A stretch of 64,000 bases of DNA from Olsenella sp. An285 (GCF_002159625.1 NZ_NFIZ01000009.1:1-64000); one strand, 5' to 3'. Counted from the stretch's first letter, positions 47,333-59,546 are shown. A program made the numbers and translations. The notes: a model not told the origin generated them from the sequence alone.

Positions 47333-48244
47333 ATGAGCAAGGACGTGCTTACGTTCCAGGACATGATCCTCGCGCTCGAGCGGTACTGGGCGTCGTGCGG
47401 CTGCACCGTCATGCAGCCCTATGACTCCGAGGTCGGCGCCGGGACCTTCCACACCGCCACCACCCTGAGGAGCCTCGGCCCGGCAGCCTGGCGCACCTGC
47501 TACCCGCAGCCCTGCCGCCGCCCCGCCGACGGCCGCTACGGCGAGAACCCCAACCGCATGCAGCACTACTACCAGTTCCAGGTGATCCTCAAGCCGTGCC
47601 CCGCGGACTCGCAGGACCTCTACCTCGGCTCCCTTGCCGCCATCGGCCTCGACCCCGCAGAGCACGACGTGCGCTTCGTCGAGGACGACTGGGAGAGCCC
47701 CACCCTCGGCGCCTGGGGCCTGGGCTGGGAGGTCTGGATGGACGGCATGGAGGTCACCCAGTACACCTACTTCCAGCAGGTGGGAGGCATCGAGGTCGAC
47801 CCGGTGCCCGTGGAGATCACCTACGGCCTCGAGCGCATTGCCATGTACATCCAGGGCGTTGACTCCGTCTTCGACCTGGTGTGGAGCTACCTGCCCGACG
47901 GCACGCCCATGACCTACGGCGACGTCTTCCTGGAGAACGAGCGCGAGTTCTCCGCCTACAACTTCGAGGTGGCCAACGTCGAGATGATGCGCCAGAAGTT
48001 CGACGACTACGAGCGCGAGTGCCACTCCTGCCTCGAGCACAGGCTCCCGCTCCCGGCCTACGACTGCGTCATGAAGTGCAGCCACGCCTTCAACCTGCTC
48101 GACGCCCGCGGCGCGATCTCGGCCACCGAGCGCGCCAACTACATCCTGCGCGTGCGCACCATCGCCAAGCTCTGCTGCGAGAGCTACCTCGCCGAGGTGG
48201 CGGGGAAGACCGATGACGGCGCCAAGAAGGGGGAGGTGGCCTAG
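47333..48244 (+). CDS. glyQ: Glycine--tRNA ligase alpha subunit
   Basis: The alpha chain of the tetrameric class II glycyl-tRNA synthetase carries the catalytic core. The 303-residue product has [31 protein letters not shown] and [16 protein letters not shown], all family hallmarks. AAGGAGAG precedes the ATG. It is directly followed by glyS; most Actinobacteria instead use a one-chain enzyme. Confidence 0.97.
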   Translation: MSKDVLTFQDMILALERYWASCGCTVMQPYDSEVGAGTFHTATTLRSLGPAAWRTCYPQPCRRPADGRYGENPNRMQHYYQFQVILKPCPADSQDLYLGSLAAIGLDPAEHDVRFVEDDWESPTLGAWGLGWEVWMDGMEVTQYTYFQQVGGIEVDPVPVEITYGLERIAMYIQGVDSVFDLVWSYLPDGTPMTYGDVFLENEREFSAYNFEVANVEMMRQKFDDYERECHSCLEHRLPLPAYDCVMKCSHAFNLLDARGAISATERANYILRVRTIAKLCCESYLAEVAGKTDDGAKKGEVA

Positions 48245-50341
48245 ATGGCAGACACCCGCGACTTCCTGCTCGAGATTGGCACCGAGGAGATGCCCTCGGC
48301 GCCGCTCATGAACGCTTCCGCCCAGCTCGGCAAGCTCGTCGCCGCCGGCCTCGACGAGGCGGGCCTCTCGCACGGCGACGTCCGCGTCATCTCCTCGCCG
48401 CGACGTCTTGCCGCGCTCGTCTCCTCGGTTGCCACCAGCACCGAGGAGATTCACGAGGTTCGTCGCGGTCCCGCCGCGAGCATCGCCTTCGACGAGTCCG
48501 GCGCGCCCACCAAGGCGGCCGCGGGCTTTGCCCGCAAGTGCGGCGTCGAAGCTGCCGACCTCGTTCGTCGCGTTGACTCGGACGGCCGCGAGTACGTCTT
48601 CGCGGAGCGCAGCGTCCCCTCGGCGCCCGCCATGCCCATCCTCTCCGCGCTTTCCGAGCGCGTCATCGGCTCGCTTCAGTGGCCCAACTACCGCAGCCAG
48701 CGCTGGGGCTCCACGCACCAGACCTTCGTGCGCCCGATCCGCTGGATCTGCTCGCTGCTGGGCTCTGAGGTCGTCCCCGTCTCCTACGCCGACGTCACGA
48801 GCGGCAACGTCACCCGCGGGCACCGCGTCCTGGCTCCCGGCGACCACGTCGTGAGCGAGGCCTCCGACTACGAGCGCGTCCTCGAGCAGGCCTTCGTTCT
48901 CTCCGCGGAGCGCCGCGCCGAGGCCATCCGCGAGGGCATCGCGCGCGTCGAGTCCGAGCGCGGCGGCGCCCACGTGGACACGCCCAAGCGCATCTTCGAC
49001 GAGGTCGTGAACCTCTGCGAGTGGCCCACCGTGCTCGTGGGCACGTTCGACGAGGAGTTCCTCTCGGTCCCGCACGAGATCATCTGCGAGTCCATGCTCT
49101 CCAACCAGCGCTACTTCCCGGTCTACGACGCCTCCGGTGCGCTCACGCGCGAGTTCGTCGTTGTCTCCAATGCCGACCCTCGCGTCTCCGACACCGTCGT
49201 CGCGGGCAACGAGAAGGTCGTGAGGGCTCGCCTCGACGACGCCAAGTTCTTCTACGACGAGGACCTCAAGCGACCGATGGAGGAGTTCGTCGAGCGCCTG
49301 GGCACCGTCACGTTCCAGGAGCGCCTGGGCACCGTGCTCCAGAAGGTCGAGCGCATGGAGGGCCTCGCCGCGACCGTCGCCCGCCAGGCGGGGTGCGACG
49401 AGGCGGGCGTGGCCAACGCCGCGCGTGCCGCACACCTGGCCAAGGCGGACCTCGTCTCCCAGGCGGTGGTCGAGTTCACCAACCAGCAGGGCGTCATGGG
49501 CGGCTACTATGCCGCCGCGGCGGGCGAGCCCGAGGAGGTTTGCGCCGCCGTCCGCGAGCACTACCGCCCGCGCTTCGCTGGTGACGAGCTTCCCTCCGGC
49601 ACGTGCGGCCGCTGCGTGGCCGTCGCGGACAAGCTCGACACCGTGTGCGGCATCTTCGCCATCGACGAGCCGCCCACCGGCTCCTCCGACCCCTATGCCG
49701 TGCGCCGCGCCGCCATCGGCATCATCGCGATGCTCCGCACCCTTCCCGGCTGCGACCTGCGCCAGCTCATCGGCCTTGCCCTCGGCGCCTACGCCGCGCA
49801 GGGGCTCGAGTTCGACCTTGACGCCGTCGCGGGCTCCGTCGTCCAGTTCTTCCAGGGTCGCCTCGTCGCGATCGCCCGTGAGGAGGGCCTGAGCCCCGAC
49901 ACCATCGAGGCCGTCTCCTCGGTGGGCGTCATCGACCCGATCGAGTTCATGGCCCGCGCACGCGCCCTCGAGGACGCCCGCCGCGAGGACGCCGAGACCT
50001 TCGACGCCCTGGCCCAGGCCTACGCCCGTGCCGCCCATCTCGCGGACGCCGCTCTGGGGAACCAGGTCAAAGAGGGCATGCTCGGAGACGCCGAGCGCGC
50101 GCTGCTCTCCGCCTGCGACGAGGGCTCGAAGAGCGTCAGTTCCGCCCTTGACGCGGGGGACTTCGCAGCCGCCATCACCGCTCTCGCGGGGCTCAAGACC
50201 CCCATCGACCGATTCTTCGACGACGTACTTGTCATGGACGAGGATACTGCTGTAAGGGAGAACCGCCTCAGGCTGCTCAACAGGTTCGTCGAGGTGTTCT
50301 CCGGGGTAGCGAACATCGGCGCGCTCTCGCGCAAGAAGTAG
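48245..50341 (+). CDS. glyS: Glycine--tRNA ligase beta subunit
   Basis: The 698-residue beta chain binds tRNA-Gly. It has the N-terminal LLEIGTEEMPSAP, RWGSTHQTFVRPIRWI, KFFYDEDLKRPMEEFVERLG, an HD-like middle and the C-terminal anticodon-binding domain ending FFDDVLVM. ATG comes immediately after the glyQ stop. Confidence 0.97.
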   Translation: MADTRDFLLEIGTEEMPSAPLMNASAQLGKLVAAGLDEAGLSHGDVRVISSPRRLAALVSSVATSTEEIHEVRRGPAASIAFDESGAPTKAAAGFARKCGVEAADLVRRVDSDGREYVFAERSVPSAPAMPILSALSERVIGSLQWPNYRSQRWGSTHQTFVRPIRWICSLLGSEVVPVSYADVTSGNVTRGHRVLAPGDHVVSEASDYERVLEQAFVLSAERRAEAIREGIARVESERGGAHVDTPKRIFDEVVNLCEWPTVLVGTFDEEFLSVPHEIICESMLSNQRYFPVYDASGALTREFVVVSNADPRVSDTVVAGNEKVVRARLDDAKFFYDEDLKRPMEEFVERLGTVTFQERLGTVLQKVERMEGLAATVARQAGCDEAGVANAARAAHLAKADLVSQAVVEFTNQQGVMGGYYAAAAGEPEEVCAAVREHYRPRFAGDELPSGTCGRCVAVADKLDTVCGIFAIDEPPTGSSDPYAVRRAAIGIIAMLRTLPGCDLRQLIGLALGAYAAQGLEFDLDAVAGSVVQFFQGRLVAIAREEGLSPDTIEAVSSVGVIDPIEFMARARALEDARREDAETFDALAQAYARAAHLADAALGNQVKEGMLGDAERALLSACDEGSKSVSSALDAGDFAAAITALAGLKTPIDRFFDDVLVMDEDTAVRENRLRLLNRFVEVFSGVANIGALSRKK

Positions 50342-50349
50342 GGTACACG

Positions 50350-50379
50350 GCCGGCGGGGGAGACGATCCCCCTGCCGGC
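50350..50379 (+). terminator. Hairpin after glyS
   Basis: GCCGGCGGGGGA pairs with TCCCCCTGCCGGC around a GACGA loop, nine bases past the glyS stop. GAAAAGC rather than a T run follows, so it may be a weak terminator or an mRNA-stabilising hairpin before the DUF299 gene. Confidence 0.5.
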
Positions 50380-50401
50380 GAAAAGCAAAGGGGGACCTCA
50401 G

Positions 50402-50809
50402 ATGGCCAAGCTCGATCTTGATGACGACCTCTTCGGCGAGGTCATTCCACTTATCTTCGTTCTTTCTGACGCCCGCGGTGAGACCGCCAACACCGTGGTG
50501 ATGGCCGCGGCCGCCCAGTTCGGCGATGACTCCGTTGACATCGAGCGCCTTTCCAACGTGAAGGACGTCGAGGCCGTGCGCGAGTTCCTGGACGCCAACT
50601 ACGACCCCAACCGCCCGTGCGCCGTCTTCCACACCTTCGCGAGCGGCATCCTCCGCAGGGAGATCCGGCGCGAGCTCGACCGCAGGGGCATCCCCTCGAT
50701 TGACCTTCTGGGACCGGCGGTGACGGTCATCTCCACGCTCACGGGCGAGGAGCCCACCCGCGAGGTGGGCGCGCTGTACAACAAGGAGGGGGAGGCGGCC
50801 TCCAACTAG
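50402..50809 (+). CDS. Half-length DUF299 (PPDK regulatory protein-like), no P-loop domain
   Basis: The 135-residue product aligns with the N-terminal half of the PPDK/PEP synthase regulatory proteins (B. subtilis YqfL type): IFVLSDARGETA at 18-29 matches their VVSDSVGETA block and IPSIDLLGP at 97-105 matches their IIGP block. The full family is about 270 residues and its second half carries the P-loop GVSRTSKTPL that binds nucleotide; it is wholly missing here. The gene has a good ribosome site (GGGGGACC) and its own terminator, so it is not an edge artefact. It lies just upstream of ppdK. It might be a regulator that works without kinase activity, or a relic. Confidence 0.8.
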   Translation: MAKLDLDDDLFGEVIPLIFVLSDARGETANTVVMAAAAQFGDDSVDIERLSNVKDVEAVREFLDANYDPNRPCAVFHTFASGILRREIRRELDRRGIPSIDLLGPAVTVISTLTGEEPTREVGALYNKEGEAASN

Positions 50810-50837
50810 AAGGCCAAATCGGTTCCATGTTACTACC

Positions 50838-50873
50838 AGTGGGGTCTGGCTGCATGCCGGACCCCACTTTTTT
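50838..50873 (+). terminator. Terminator between the DUF299 gene and ppdK
   Basis: AGTGGGGTCT pairs with GGACCCCACT (one G-T pair) and is followed by six T residues. It separates the regulator-like gene from ppdK transcriptionally. Confidence 0.9.
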
Positions 50874-50923
50874 CCGGCGAGCGTCCGCTTATCGACGGGC
50901 GCCGACCGAATATCAAATAATGC

Positions 50924-50951
50924 TTGGCTCTCACAAATGCGTTGCTAGAAT
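50924..50951 (+). promoter_or_regulatory. Promoter of ppdK
   Basis: TTGGCT at 50924-50929, a 16-base spacer, and TAGAAT at 50946-50951 with an upstream TGC making it an extended -10. It leaves a leader of about 90 bases before the ppdK start. Confidence 0.75.
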
Positions 50952-51045
50952 GTGCTGAGTGCGCGGCATGCCAGCGCGCACGAGCTCGTGTAAGTGCGCG
51001 TCCCCGCGGGGGCGCGTCTGGACCCAAGGAAAGCAAGGGGTAAAC

Positions 51046-53805
<2,760 letters not shown>

Positions 53806-53830
53806 TTCTCGTGCCTACGTGCTGACCAAG

Positions 53831-53857
53831 GGGGAGGGGGCTTCGGCTCCCTCCCTT
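53831..53857 (+). terminator. Terminator after ppdK
   Basis: GGGAGGGGGC pairs imperfectly with GCTCCCTCCC around a TTCG tetraloop and is followed by TTCTCT, about 30 bases after the ppdK stop. Confidence 0.7.
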
Positions 53858-53859
53858 CT

Positions 53860-53890
53860 CTGTAAATTGGGGACAGTCCCCAATTTACAG
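53860..53890. repeat. 31-bp perfect palindrome, second REP-like family
   Basis: Arms of 15 bp (CTGTAAATTGGGGAC and its complement) surround a single central A. It lies just after the ppdK terminator and before dgt. The GGGGAC/GTCCCC core is reminiscent of the RAYT-linked clusters, but the flanks (TGTAAATT) are different, so it is treated as a separate repeat type. Confidence 0.75.
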
Positions 53891-53928
53891 ACGGTGTGAT
53901 GTCCCCACAATCCAGAGGGGAGGCGGGA

Positions 53929-54972
53929 ATGAGGGTTTCCACGAGACAGGACCTCGAGCGCGCCGAGCACGAGAGGCTTTCTCCAGACGCCACGTTCGCC
54001 GACGGCTCGGTCGGGCGCCTGCGTCCGGAGGCCGAGGACGCCCTGAGGACCTGTTTCCAGTGCGACCGGGACCGCATACTCCATTCCAAGAGCTTCAGGC
54101 GCCTTGCCCACAAGACGCAGGTCTTTCTCGCCCCGGAGGGCGACCACTATCGCACGCGTCTCATCCACACGCTCGAGGTGGCGCAGGTCGCCCGCTCCAT
54201 CGCCCGCCCCCTCGGCCTCAACGAGGACCTCACGGAGGCCGTGGCCCTGGGGCACGACCTCGGCCATACGCCGTTCGGTCACGTGGGCGAGCGGGCCCTC
54301 AGCTACGCCATCGCGCGGCACAGGGGCCTCCCCTCGGACGGCCCCGACTCGAGGCGGCCTTTCTCCCACAGCGAGCAGGGCGCGCGCATCGTCGAGCTCC
54401 TGGAGCGGGACGGCACCGGGCTCAACCTCACCCGCGAGGTCGTCGACGGCATTAGAAGCCACACCGGGAACGGCCGTGCCCTGACCCCGGAGGGGAGGGT
54501 GGTCGCGCTCGCGGACAGGATCGCCTACGTGTGCCACGACATTGACGATGCCAAGCGCGCCGGGCTCCTCGAGGAGGCCGACCTTCCCTTCGGCGCACGC
54601 GAGGTCCTGGGCGGAAGCTCCTCGGAGCGCATAGAGACCATGGTCCGCGACGTCGTTGCCGTGAGCGCCCGCTCCGGTGACGTCGCCATGTCGCCCGAGG
54701 TTCGGGAAGCGATGCTGTCCATGCGCGGCTTCCTCTTCGAGAACCTCTACTCCGTCGGCGACGCCAAGTGGGAGGAGCCCAAGGCCTATGCCATGCTCGT
54801 CGAGCTCTTCGACCACTTCGTCGCGCACCCCGACGAGATCCCAGGGGAGTACCGCCTGCACGACGACCCCGTAGACGTCCAGGCCGCCGACTTCGTGTCC
54901 GGCATGACCGACCGCTACGCGGTTCGTCTGTACGAGGACCTCAAGGTGCCCAAGTCGTGGAGGGGTCGCTAG
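53929..54972 (+). CDS. dgt: dGTPase-like HD-domain triphosphohydrolase
   Basis: Members remove triphosphate from dNTPs. The 347-residue product has the RRLAHKTQVF block and the HD metal site (His80 in RLIHTLEVAQVAR, then His109-Asp110 in GHDLGHTPFGH). The C-terminal part with VALADRIAYVCHDIDDA is also typical. ATG at 53929 has GGGGAGGCGGG just upstream, better than the ATG at 53896. The usual neighbours dnaG and rpoD are absent here. Confidence 0.92.
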   Translation: MRVSTRQDLERAEHERLSPDATFADGSVGRLRPEAEDALRTCFQCDRDRILHSKSFRRLAHKTQVFLAPEGDHYRTRLIHTLEVAQVARSIARPLGLNEDLTEAVALGHDLGHTPFGHVGERALSYAIARHRGLPSDGPDSRRPFSHSEQGARIVELLERDGTGLNLTREVVDGIRSHTGNGRALTPEGRVVALADRIAYVCHDIDDAKRAGLLEEADLPFGAREVLGGSSSERIETMVRDVVAVSARSGDVAMSPEVREAMLSMRGFLFENLYSVGDAKWEEPKAYAMLVELFDHFVAHPDEIPGEYRLHDDPVDVQAADFVSGMTDRYAVRLYEDLKVPKSWRGR

Positions 54973-55027
54973 CCCCCTCGTCCGAGCGTAGAATGGGTCT
55001 CTACCGATTTCGACGCTAGGGGTTCCC

Positions 55028-55996
55028 ATGACGCAACGAGAAGAACGTGGGGGCGGCTGCCTCGTCGCGATTGCCGTGCTCCTTGGCCTTGCGCTCGTGG
55101 TCGCGGGCGCGGGGACGCTCTGGCTCGTCCTCTCCTCGCAGCCCGAGCCCCCTGCCCAGGAGCAGGGCGCAGCTAGCGAGCCGCGTGCCTTCGCCGACTA
55201 CTCATGGGAGGAGCTCTCTGTGATCTCCAGCGAGATCGCCGCGGCTCAGAGTCCCGAGGAGGCGGCCTCCATCGCCGCGTCTCACGGCATTCACGTTGGT
55301 GACACTCGCGCCGTCACCCTCGAGGACGGGACCGAGGCTCTTGTTCGCGTTATCGGACTCGCACACGACGCGCGCGCTGATGGCTCCGGGAGGGCCGGGA
55401 TCACGCTCCTGACGTCTCCGCTCGCCCTTCGCCAGATGTCAGGCGACGCCGCCAACGAGGGCGGCTGGGAGGCGTCGGACCTACGTGCCTGGCTGGCCTC
55501 CGACGGCCTTGCGCTCCTGCCCGACGAGCTCGCCGCCGAGGTCGTCTCCGTCTCCAAGGACGCCGCCAGCCGTCCCGTGCGCTACGGCTCCGCCGACCTC
55601 TCGGGCGCCGTCACCCAGACCAGGGACGCCCTCTGGGTGCCCTCGCTGAGCGAGGTCTGCGGCGACGTCACCCTCATGACCGACGAGTACGGGACGGAGC
55701 CGAGCGCCAACACCGAGTACGTCGACTTCGTTCCCTACGACGAGCTCCTCTCGTCCGAGGGCGAGCAGTACGAGTTCTTCCGCGAGCAGGGGGTATCCGG
55801 CACCTCCGACGCGGACCCCGCCCTCCAGATGAGCCTTGGCGGCAGTCCCTGCGCCTGGTGGCTCAGGACCTCGTACCCCTTCACGTATGGGGGCTCCTCC
55901 GAGCGTTACTGCTACCAGGTCATGACCTCGGGACTCCCTTCGGGGCTCGCCGCCGCAACCTCGGAGGCGGGGGTGGTCGTCGGCCTCTGCCTGTGA
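55028..55996 (+). CDS. Membrane-anchored DUF6273 domain protein
   Basis: The 322-residue product has one N-terminal membrane helix (about 11-36) and a Pro/Gln/Glu-rich linker. An extracytoplasmic domain follows with the pattern of DUF6273: [34 protein letters not shown] and the closing GVVVGLCL. That family is found in surface proteins of gut Coriobacteria and Firmicutes and has a fold related to sulfatase-modifying/C-type lectin-like domains; function unknown. ATG at 55028 follows AGGGG, and the gene stands alone between dgt and rplS. Confidence 0.78.
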   Translation: MTQREERGGGCLVAIAVLLGLALVVAGAGTLWLVLSSQPEPPAQEQGAASEPRAFADYSWEELSVISSEIAAAQSPEEAASIAASHGIHVGDTRAVTLEDGTEALVRVIGLAHDARADGSGRAGITLLTSPLALRQMSGDAANEGGWEASDLRAWLASDGLALLPDELAAEVVSVSKDAASRPVRYGSADLSGAVTQTRDALWVPSLSEVCGDVTLMTDEYGTEPSANTEYVDFVPYDELLSSEGEQYEFFREQGVSGTSDADPALQMSLGGSPCAWWLRTSYPFTYGGSSERYCYQVMTSGLPSGLAAATSEAGVVVGLCL

Positions 55997-56043
55997 CGCG
56001 CGGACGAAGGAAGAATGTCGAGAAAAACCAAGTTGTGTGGTTC

Positions 56044-56072
56044 TTGTCCGCTCGGCCTGCGTGCCGTATAAT
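56044..56072 (+). promoter_or_regulatory. Promoter of rplS
   Basis: TTGTCC at 56044-56049 and a perfect TATAAT at 56067-56072 with a 17-base spacer, about 70 bases before the rplS start. Confidence 0.85.
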
Positions 56073-56144
56073 CACTCGCTGTGTGTAAAGCTATGTGTCG
56101 TTCGCGGGAGCGTCGGCACCTCTAGAGAAGAACGAGGTATGAGC

Positions 56145-56489
56145 ATGGACTTCATCCGCGCCATCGAGCGCCAGCAGATTCGCGAGGACATCCCCGCCGT
56201 CCGCGTTGGCGATCACGTCAAGGTTCACTATCGCATCGTCGAGGGCGACCGCACCCGTGAGCAGGTCTTCGAGGGCGACGTCATCCGCATGAGCGGCGAG
56301 GGCTCCCGCGAGACCTTCACCGTCCGCAAGATCAGCTTCTCCGTGGGCGTCGAGCGCACCTTCCCGCTTCACAGCCCCAAGATTGCCAAGCTCGAGGTCA
56401 TCCGTCACGGTGACGTCCGTCGCGCCAAGCTCTACTACCTCCGCGACCGCGTGGGCAAGGCCGCTCGCATTCGTGAGAAGCGCGACTAG
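56145..56489 (+). CDS. rplS: 50S ribosomal protein L19
   Basis: The 114-residue product has the family blocks [36 protein letters not shown] and [10 protein letters not shown]. The ATG at 56145 is preferred over 56139 because the GAGG ribosome site lies seven bases before it and only one base before the other. In many bacteria rplS directly follows trmD; here it is about 10 kb away with its own promoter. Confidence 0.97.
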   Translation: MDFIRAIERQQIREDIPAVRVGDHVKVHYRIVEGDRTREQVFEGDVIRMSGEGSRETFTVRKISFSVGVERTFPLHSPKIAKLEVIRHGDVRRAKLYYLRDRVGKAARIREKRD

Positions 56490-56510
56490 TCCCATCATTC
56501 GCTCTGCTCG

Positions 56511-56541
56511 AGAGGCCGTCCCTTCGGGGGCGGCCTCTTTC
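56511..56541 (+). terminator. Terminator after rplS
   Basis: AGAGGCCGTCCC pairs with GGGGCGGCCTCT around a TTCG loop and is followed by TTT; it lies 21 bases after the rplS stop. Confidence 0.88.
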
Positions 56542-56553
56542 CATGGAGGCCCC

Positions 56554-57345
56554 ATGTCCACGTCATCCGCAAGGCCGACTTCCGCCCGAGAGATCGCCGC
56601 CCTCCTTTCCGATGCTCCCCTTGACGAGGCGCGCACACTCATCGAGCGCTACTTCGAGGACCCGCGCAAGCAGGTCGCGCGAGCTGTCGAGTCCGCGCGT
56701 CGGAGGGTCCAGCGCGAGGAGGCGGAACGCTCTCGCGTGCTCGGCATGTACGAGGCGATGCGCCAGCTCGGCGGCGGGGGAGTCGTGCTGGGCGTGGACG
56801 AGGTCGGCCGCGGCGCGCTCGCGGGACCGCTCACGGTCGCAGCCGTGGCGCTCCCCGACGAGCCCGTCATCTGGGGCATCAACGACTCCAAGCAACTCAC
56901 CCCCGCGCGCAGGGAGGCCCTCGCCGTGCGTGTGGCGGACGTCGCGCTGGCGATAGGCATAGCGCATGTGGAGCCCGCCGCCATCGATGCCGTCGGGATG
57001 GCCTGCGCGCTCAGGCAGGCGATGGCGCGAGCCATCGCTGACTCCGGGGTGGACCCGGATGCCGTGCTCATCGACGGCAACCCCGTGCACGTGCATCCCC
57101 GCGAGACGTGTGTCGTGAAGGGCGACGGACGCGTCGCCTGCATAGCCGCGGCCTCAGTCGTCGCCAAGGTCACGCGCGACGCCCTCATGGTCGCGCTCGA
57201 AGAGGAGTATCCCGGATACCACCTCGCCGAGTCCAAGGGCTATGGGTCGGCCGAGCACATCGCTGCCATCAGGGCGCGTGGCTGCTCGCCCGTGCACCGC
57301 GTCTCCTTCTGTGGAAACTTCCTCGAGACGCCGTCGCTCTTCTGA
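56554..57345 (+). CDS. rnhB: Ribonuclease HII
   Basis: The enzyme nicks RNA in RNA-DNA hybrids and removes single ribonucleotides. The 263-residue product has an N-terminal helical extension of about 75 residues, as in the Bacillus/Clostridium branch. The catalytic GVDEVGRGALAGP (Asp82-Glu83), VLIDG, SVVAKVTRD and ESKGYGSAEH motifs follow. GGAGG precedes ATG at 56554. Confidence 0.95.
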   Translation: MSTSSARPTSAREIAALLSDAPLDEARTLIERYFEDPRKQVARAVESARRRVQREEAERSRVLGMYEAMRQLGGGGVVLGVDEVGRGALAGPLTVAAVALPDEPVIWGINDSKQLTPARREALAVRVADVALAIGIAHVEPAAIDAVGMACALRQAMARAIADSGVDPDAVLIDGNPVHVHPRETCVVKGDGRVACIAAASVVAKVTRDALMVALEEEYPGYHLAESKGYGSAEHIAAIRARGCSPVHRVSFCGNFLETPSLF

Positions 57346-57529
57346 TCGCCACCCAGCCTCGCTCGCACGAATCTTCTAGCCATATCGCGTTGGAGTCCGG
57401 CACCGACGCCTGACGCGCTGCAAGCCCGGCTCGCTTGCGGTTCGTCCCGTGCGCGCCCGGGGTAAGAGTCGTGAGAGCCCGCTCTGCCACGCTTGTCCCA
57501 CCAGATGGCGGCAAGCGAGGAGGGCGACC

Positions 57530-58048
57530 ATGCTTGAGGAGACCGAGAGGACCTACGAGGACGCTCGCACGGGGCTTGGGCCCGTTTCTGCGTGCGAACC
57601 GAATGACGAGCCTGAGACGGGGCTCCCCGGGGGCGAGGAGGAGCCGCCCCGAAAGGCGGTGCGCGACCTCACGCCCCGCGAGCTTGGCATGAAGGGCGAG
57701 GACATGGCTGCGGCCTACCTGGAGCGCAACGACTGGTTCATCCTCGCCCGCAACTGGCGGTGCCGCTTCGGAGAGGTGGACATCGTTGCTCAGGAGGCCG
57801 ACGACGATGACACCGTGGTGCTCGTCGAGGTGAAGACGCGCCTTGCCCTGGGGGAGCGTGCCGACGAGATGCCCGAGCTCTCGGTGGACGCCAAGAAGCG
57901 TCGCCGCTACCGCAACCTCGCCCACGCCTACATCGTCGACCACCCGGACGTCGATTCCATCCGCTTTGACGTGATCGCGCTCAACGTGGTGGGGGAGTCC
58001 CAGGCGCGGCTCCGCCATCTCCGCGGTGCCTTTGGGTGGGACGAGTGA
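57530..58048 (+). CDS. yraN: UPF0102/YraN endonuclease-like protein
   Basis: The 172-residue product has the restriction-endonuclease-like core of the YraN family, with GMKGEDMAAAYLER, RNWRCRFGEVDIVA (metal Asp in GEVDIV) and VLVEVKTR. An N-terminal acidic leader of about 45 residues precedes the core. GAGGAGG precedes ATG at 57530. The usual order rnhB-yraN-comM-dprA is kept. Biological role unproven. Confidence 0.9.
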   Translation: MLEETERTYEDARTGLGPVSACEPNDEPETGLPGGEEEPPRKAVRDLTPRELGMKGEDMAAAYLERNDWFILARNWRCRFGEVDIVAQEADDDDTVVLVEVKTRLALGERADEMPELSVDAKKRRRYRNLAHAYIVDHPDVDSIRFDVIALNVVGESQARLRHLRGAFGWDE

Positions 58049-59538
58049 TGGGCGCGGGGTTCGGAGGCGTCCAGACCGCCAACCTCCGAGGCATCGATGC
58101 CGAGCCCGTGACCGTCGAGGTGAGCACCTCGGGCGGCATCCCGGGTCTGGACATCGTGGGGATGCCGGACTCCGCCGTCCTTGAGGCCCGCTCCAGGGTG
58201 CGCTGCGCCATCAAGTCGGCCGGCTTCGAGCTTCCCCGGCTCCATGTCACCGTGAACCTCGCACCCAGCGAGAAGAGAAAGTCCGGCACCGGGTTCGACC
58301 TGCCCATTGCGACGGCCATCCTTGTCGCGACGCACCAGCTTCCCCCACGCGTCGTCGACGGCTGCCTGCTCGTGGGCGAGCTCGCGCTCGACGGATCCGT
58401 GTGCCCCGTGCGGGGGGACATGGCCTACGCGGTGCTCGCGCGCAAGCTTGGGCTCTCCCTTGTCACCTCGGCGGAGAGCTCCCTCACCGGAGGGTGGGAG
58501 GGAGACGCGCGGGGGCTGTGGAGCCTGTCACAGCTGCGGGGCGGCGTCGAGGGGCTCAGCGCACTGGGGACGGTCGCCGGCGATCCGGTGCCCGTGGGAC
58601 GCTCGGGGCTCGACTTCTCTGACGTCGTGGACCAGGAGCTCGCCAAGAGGGCGATGACGATAGCGGCCGCGGGACGTCACGGGATGCTCATGGTGGGCCC
58701 TCCCGGATCGGGGAAGACCATGCTCGCACGGCGCCTCCCGACCATCCTTCCCCCTCTCGAGCAGGAGGAGCGCGTGAAGGCCATGCTGCTGCACTCGGTC
58801 GCGGGGCTGCCGATAGACTCGCTCGCACGCGGCGAGCGACCCTTCCGGGCCCCGCACCACAGCATCTCGGTCGGGGGACTTGTGGGAGGGGGCAGGCCCG
58901 TCACGCCCGGGGAGATCTCCCTCGCGCACGAGGGGGTTCTCTTCCTCGACGAGCTCCCCGAGTTCTCCAGGACCGCGCTCCAGGCACTGAGGCAGCCCAT
59001 GGAGGACGGGTCCGTTCGCATCGTCCGCGTGGACGGGGCCTACGTCTTCCCCTGCGACTTTCAGCTCGTGGCGGCTGCGAACCCCTGCCCCTGCGGCTAC
59101 CTTGGCGACCCATCTCATGAGTGCTCGTGCCCTCCCGCCAAGATCGCTGCGTACCAGGCAAAGATGGGAGGCCCGCTCATGGACAGGATCGACGTTGTGG
59201 TGGACGTCTCGCGGCCGGCCTCGAGGAAGGTCATCCGCGGGAAGAGGGGGCTCGGCTCGGATGAGATGTCCCAGACGGTGCTCGCGGCGCGCGAGTTCAG
59301 GTCGTGGCGCGAGGCGAGGCTCGGGAGGGACGCGCGTGACCCGGTTGTCGCCGCGGACATGGAGGACGCCGCTCGCTCCGCTTTCGAGGAGCTCTCGGAG
59401 CGCCTGGCGCTCGGCGGCCGTGCCATCGCACGCGTGTCTCGCGTCGCCCGGACCATAGCGGACATGGGGGAGAGGGAGCGGGTGGGCGAAGGGGACATCA
59501 TCGAGGCGCTGGGCTTTCGTTCGAGGACCTTGGGATAG
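58048..59538 (+). CDS. comM: ComM/YifB-type AAA+ Mg-chelatase-like protein
   Basis: In naturally competent bacteria ComM is a hexameric helicase that extends heteroduplex during transformation. The 496-residue product has the N-terminal LonC-like domain (GLDIVGMPDSAVLEAR), Walker A GPPGSGKT at 217-224, Walker B EGVLFLDE, and AANPCPCGYLGDP with a cysteine cluster. ATG overlaps the yraN stop (TGATG), and dprA follows. Confidence 0.93.
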   Translation: MGAGFGGVQTANLRGIDAEPVTVEVSTSGGIPGLDIVGMPDSAVLEARSRVRCAIKSAGFELPRLHVTVNLAPSEKRKSGTGFDLPIATAILVATHQLPPRVVDGCLLVGELALDGSVCPVRGDMAYAVLARKLGLSLVTSAESSLTGGWEGDARGLWSLSQLRGGVEGLSALGTVAGDPVPVGRSGLDFSDVVDQELAKRAMTIAAAGRHGMLMVGPPGSGKTMLARRLPTILPPLEQEERVKAMLLHSVAGLPIDSLARGERPFRAPHHSISVGGLVGGGRPVTPGEISLAHEGVLFLDELPEFSRTALQALRQPMEDGSVRIVRVDGAYVFPCDFQLVAAANPCPCGYLGDPSHECSCPPAKIAAYQAKMGGPLMDRIDVVVDVSRPASRKVIRGKRGLGSDEMSQTVLAAREFRSWREARLGRDARDPVVAADMEDAARSAFEELSERLALGGRAIARVSRVARTIADMGERERVGEGDIIEALGFRSRTLG

Positions 59539-59546
59539 GGGGAGCC

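Noticed and set aside
47207-50632. Long open frame of about 1,140 codons on the minus strand
   Set aside because: It is antisense to lepB, glyQ, glyS and the DUF299 gene, which all have clear families, ribosome sites and spacing; no domain is visible in the antisense frame.
50881-50902. CTTATCGAC string shared with the region near 3613
   Set aside because: Both places share GCTTATCGAC and a nearby CGAGCGTCC complement, but in different relative orientation and spacing; too short to call a repeat without a genome search.
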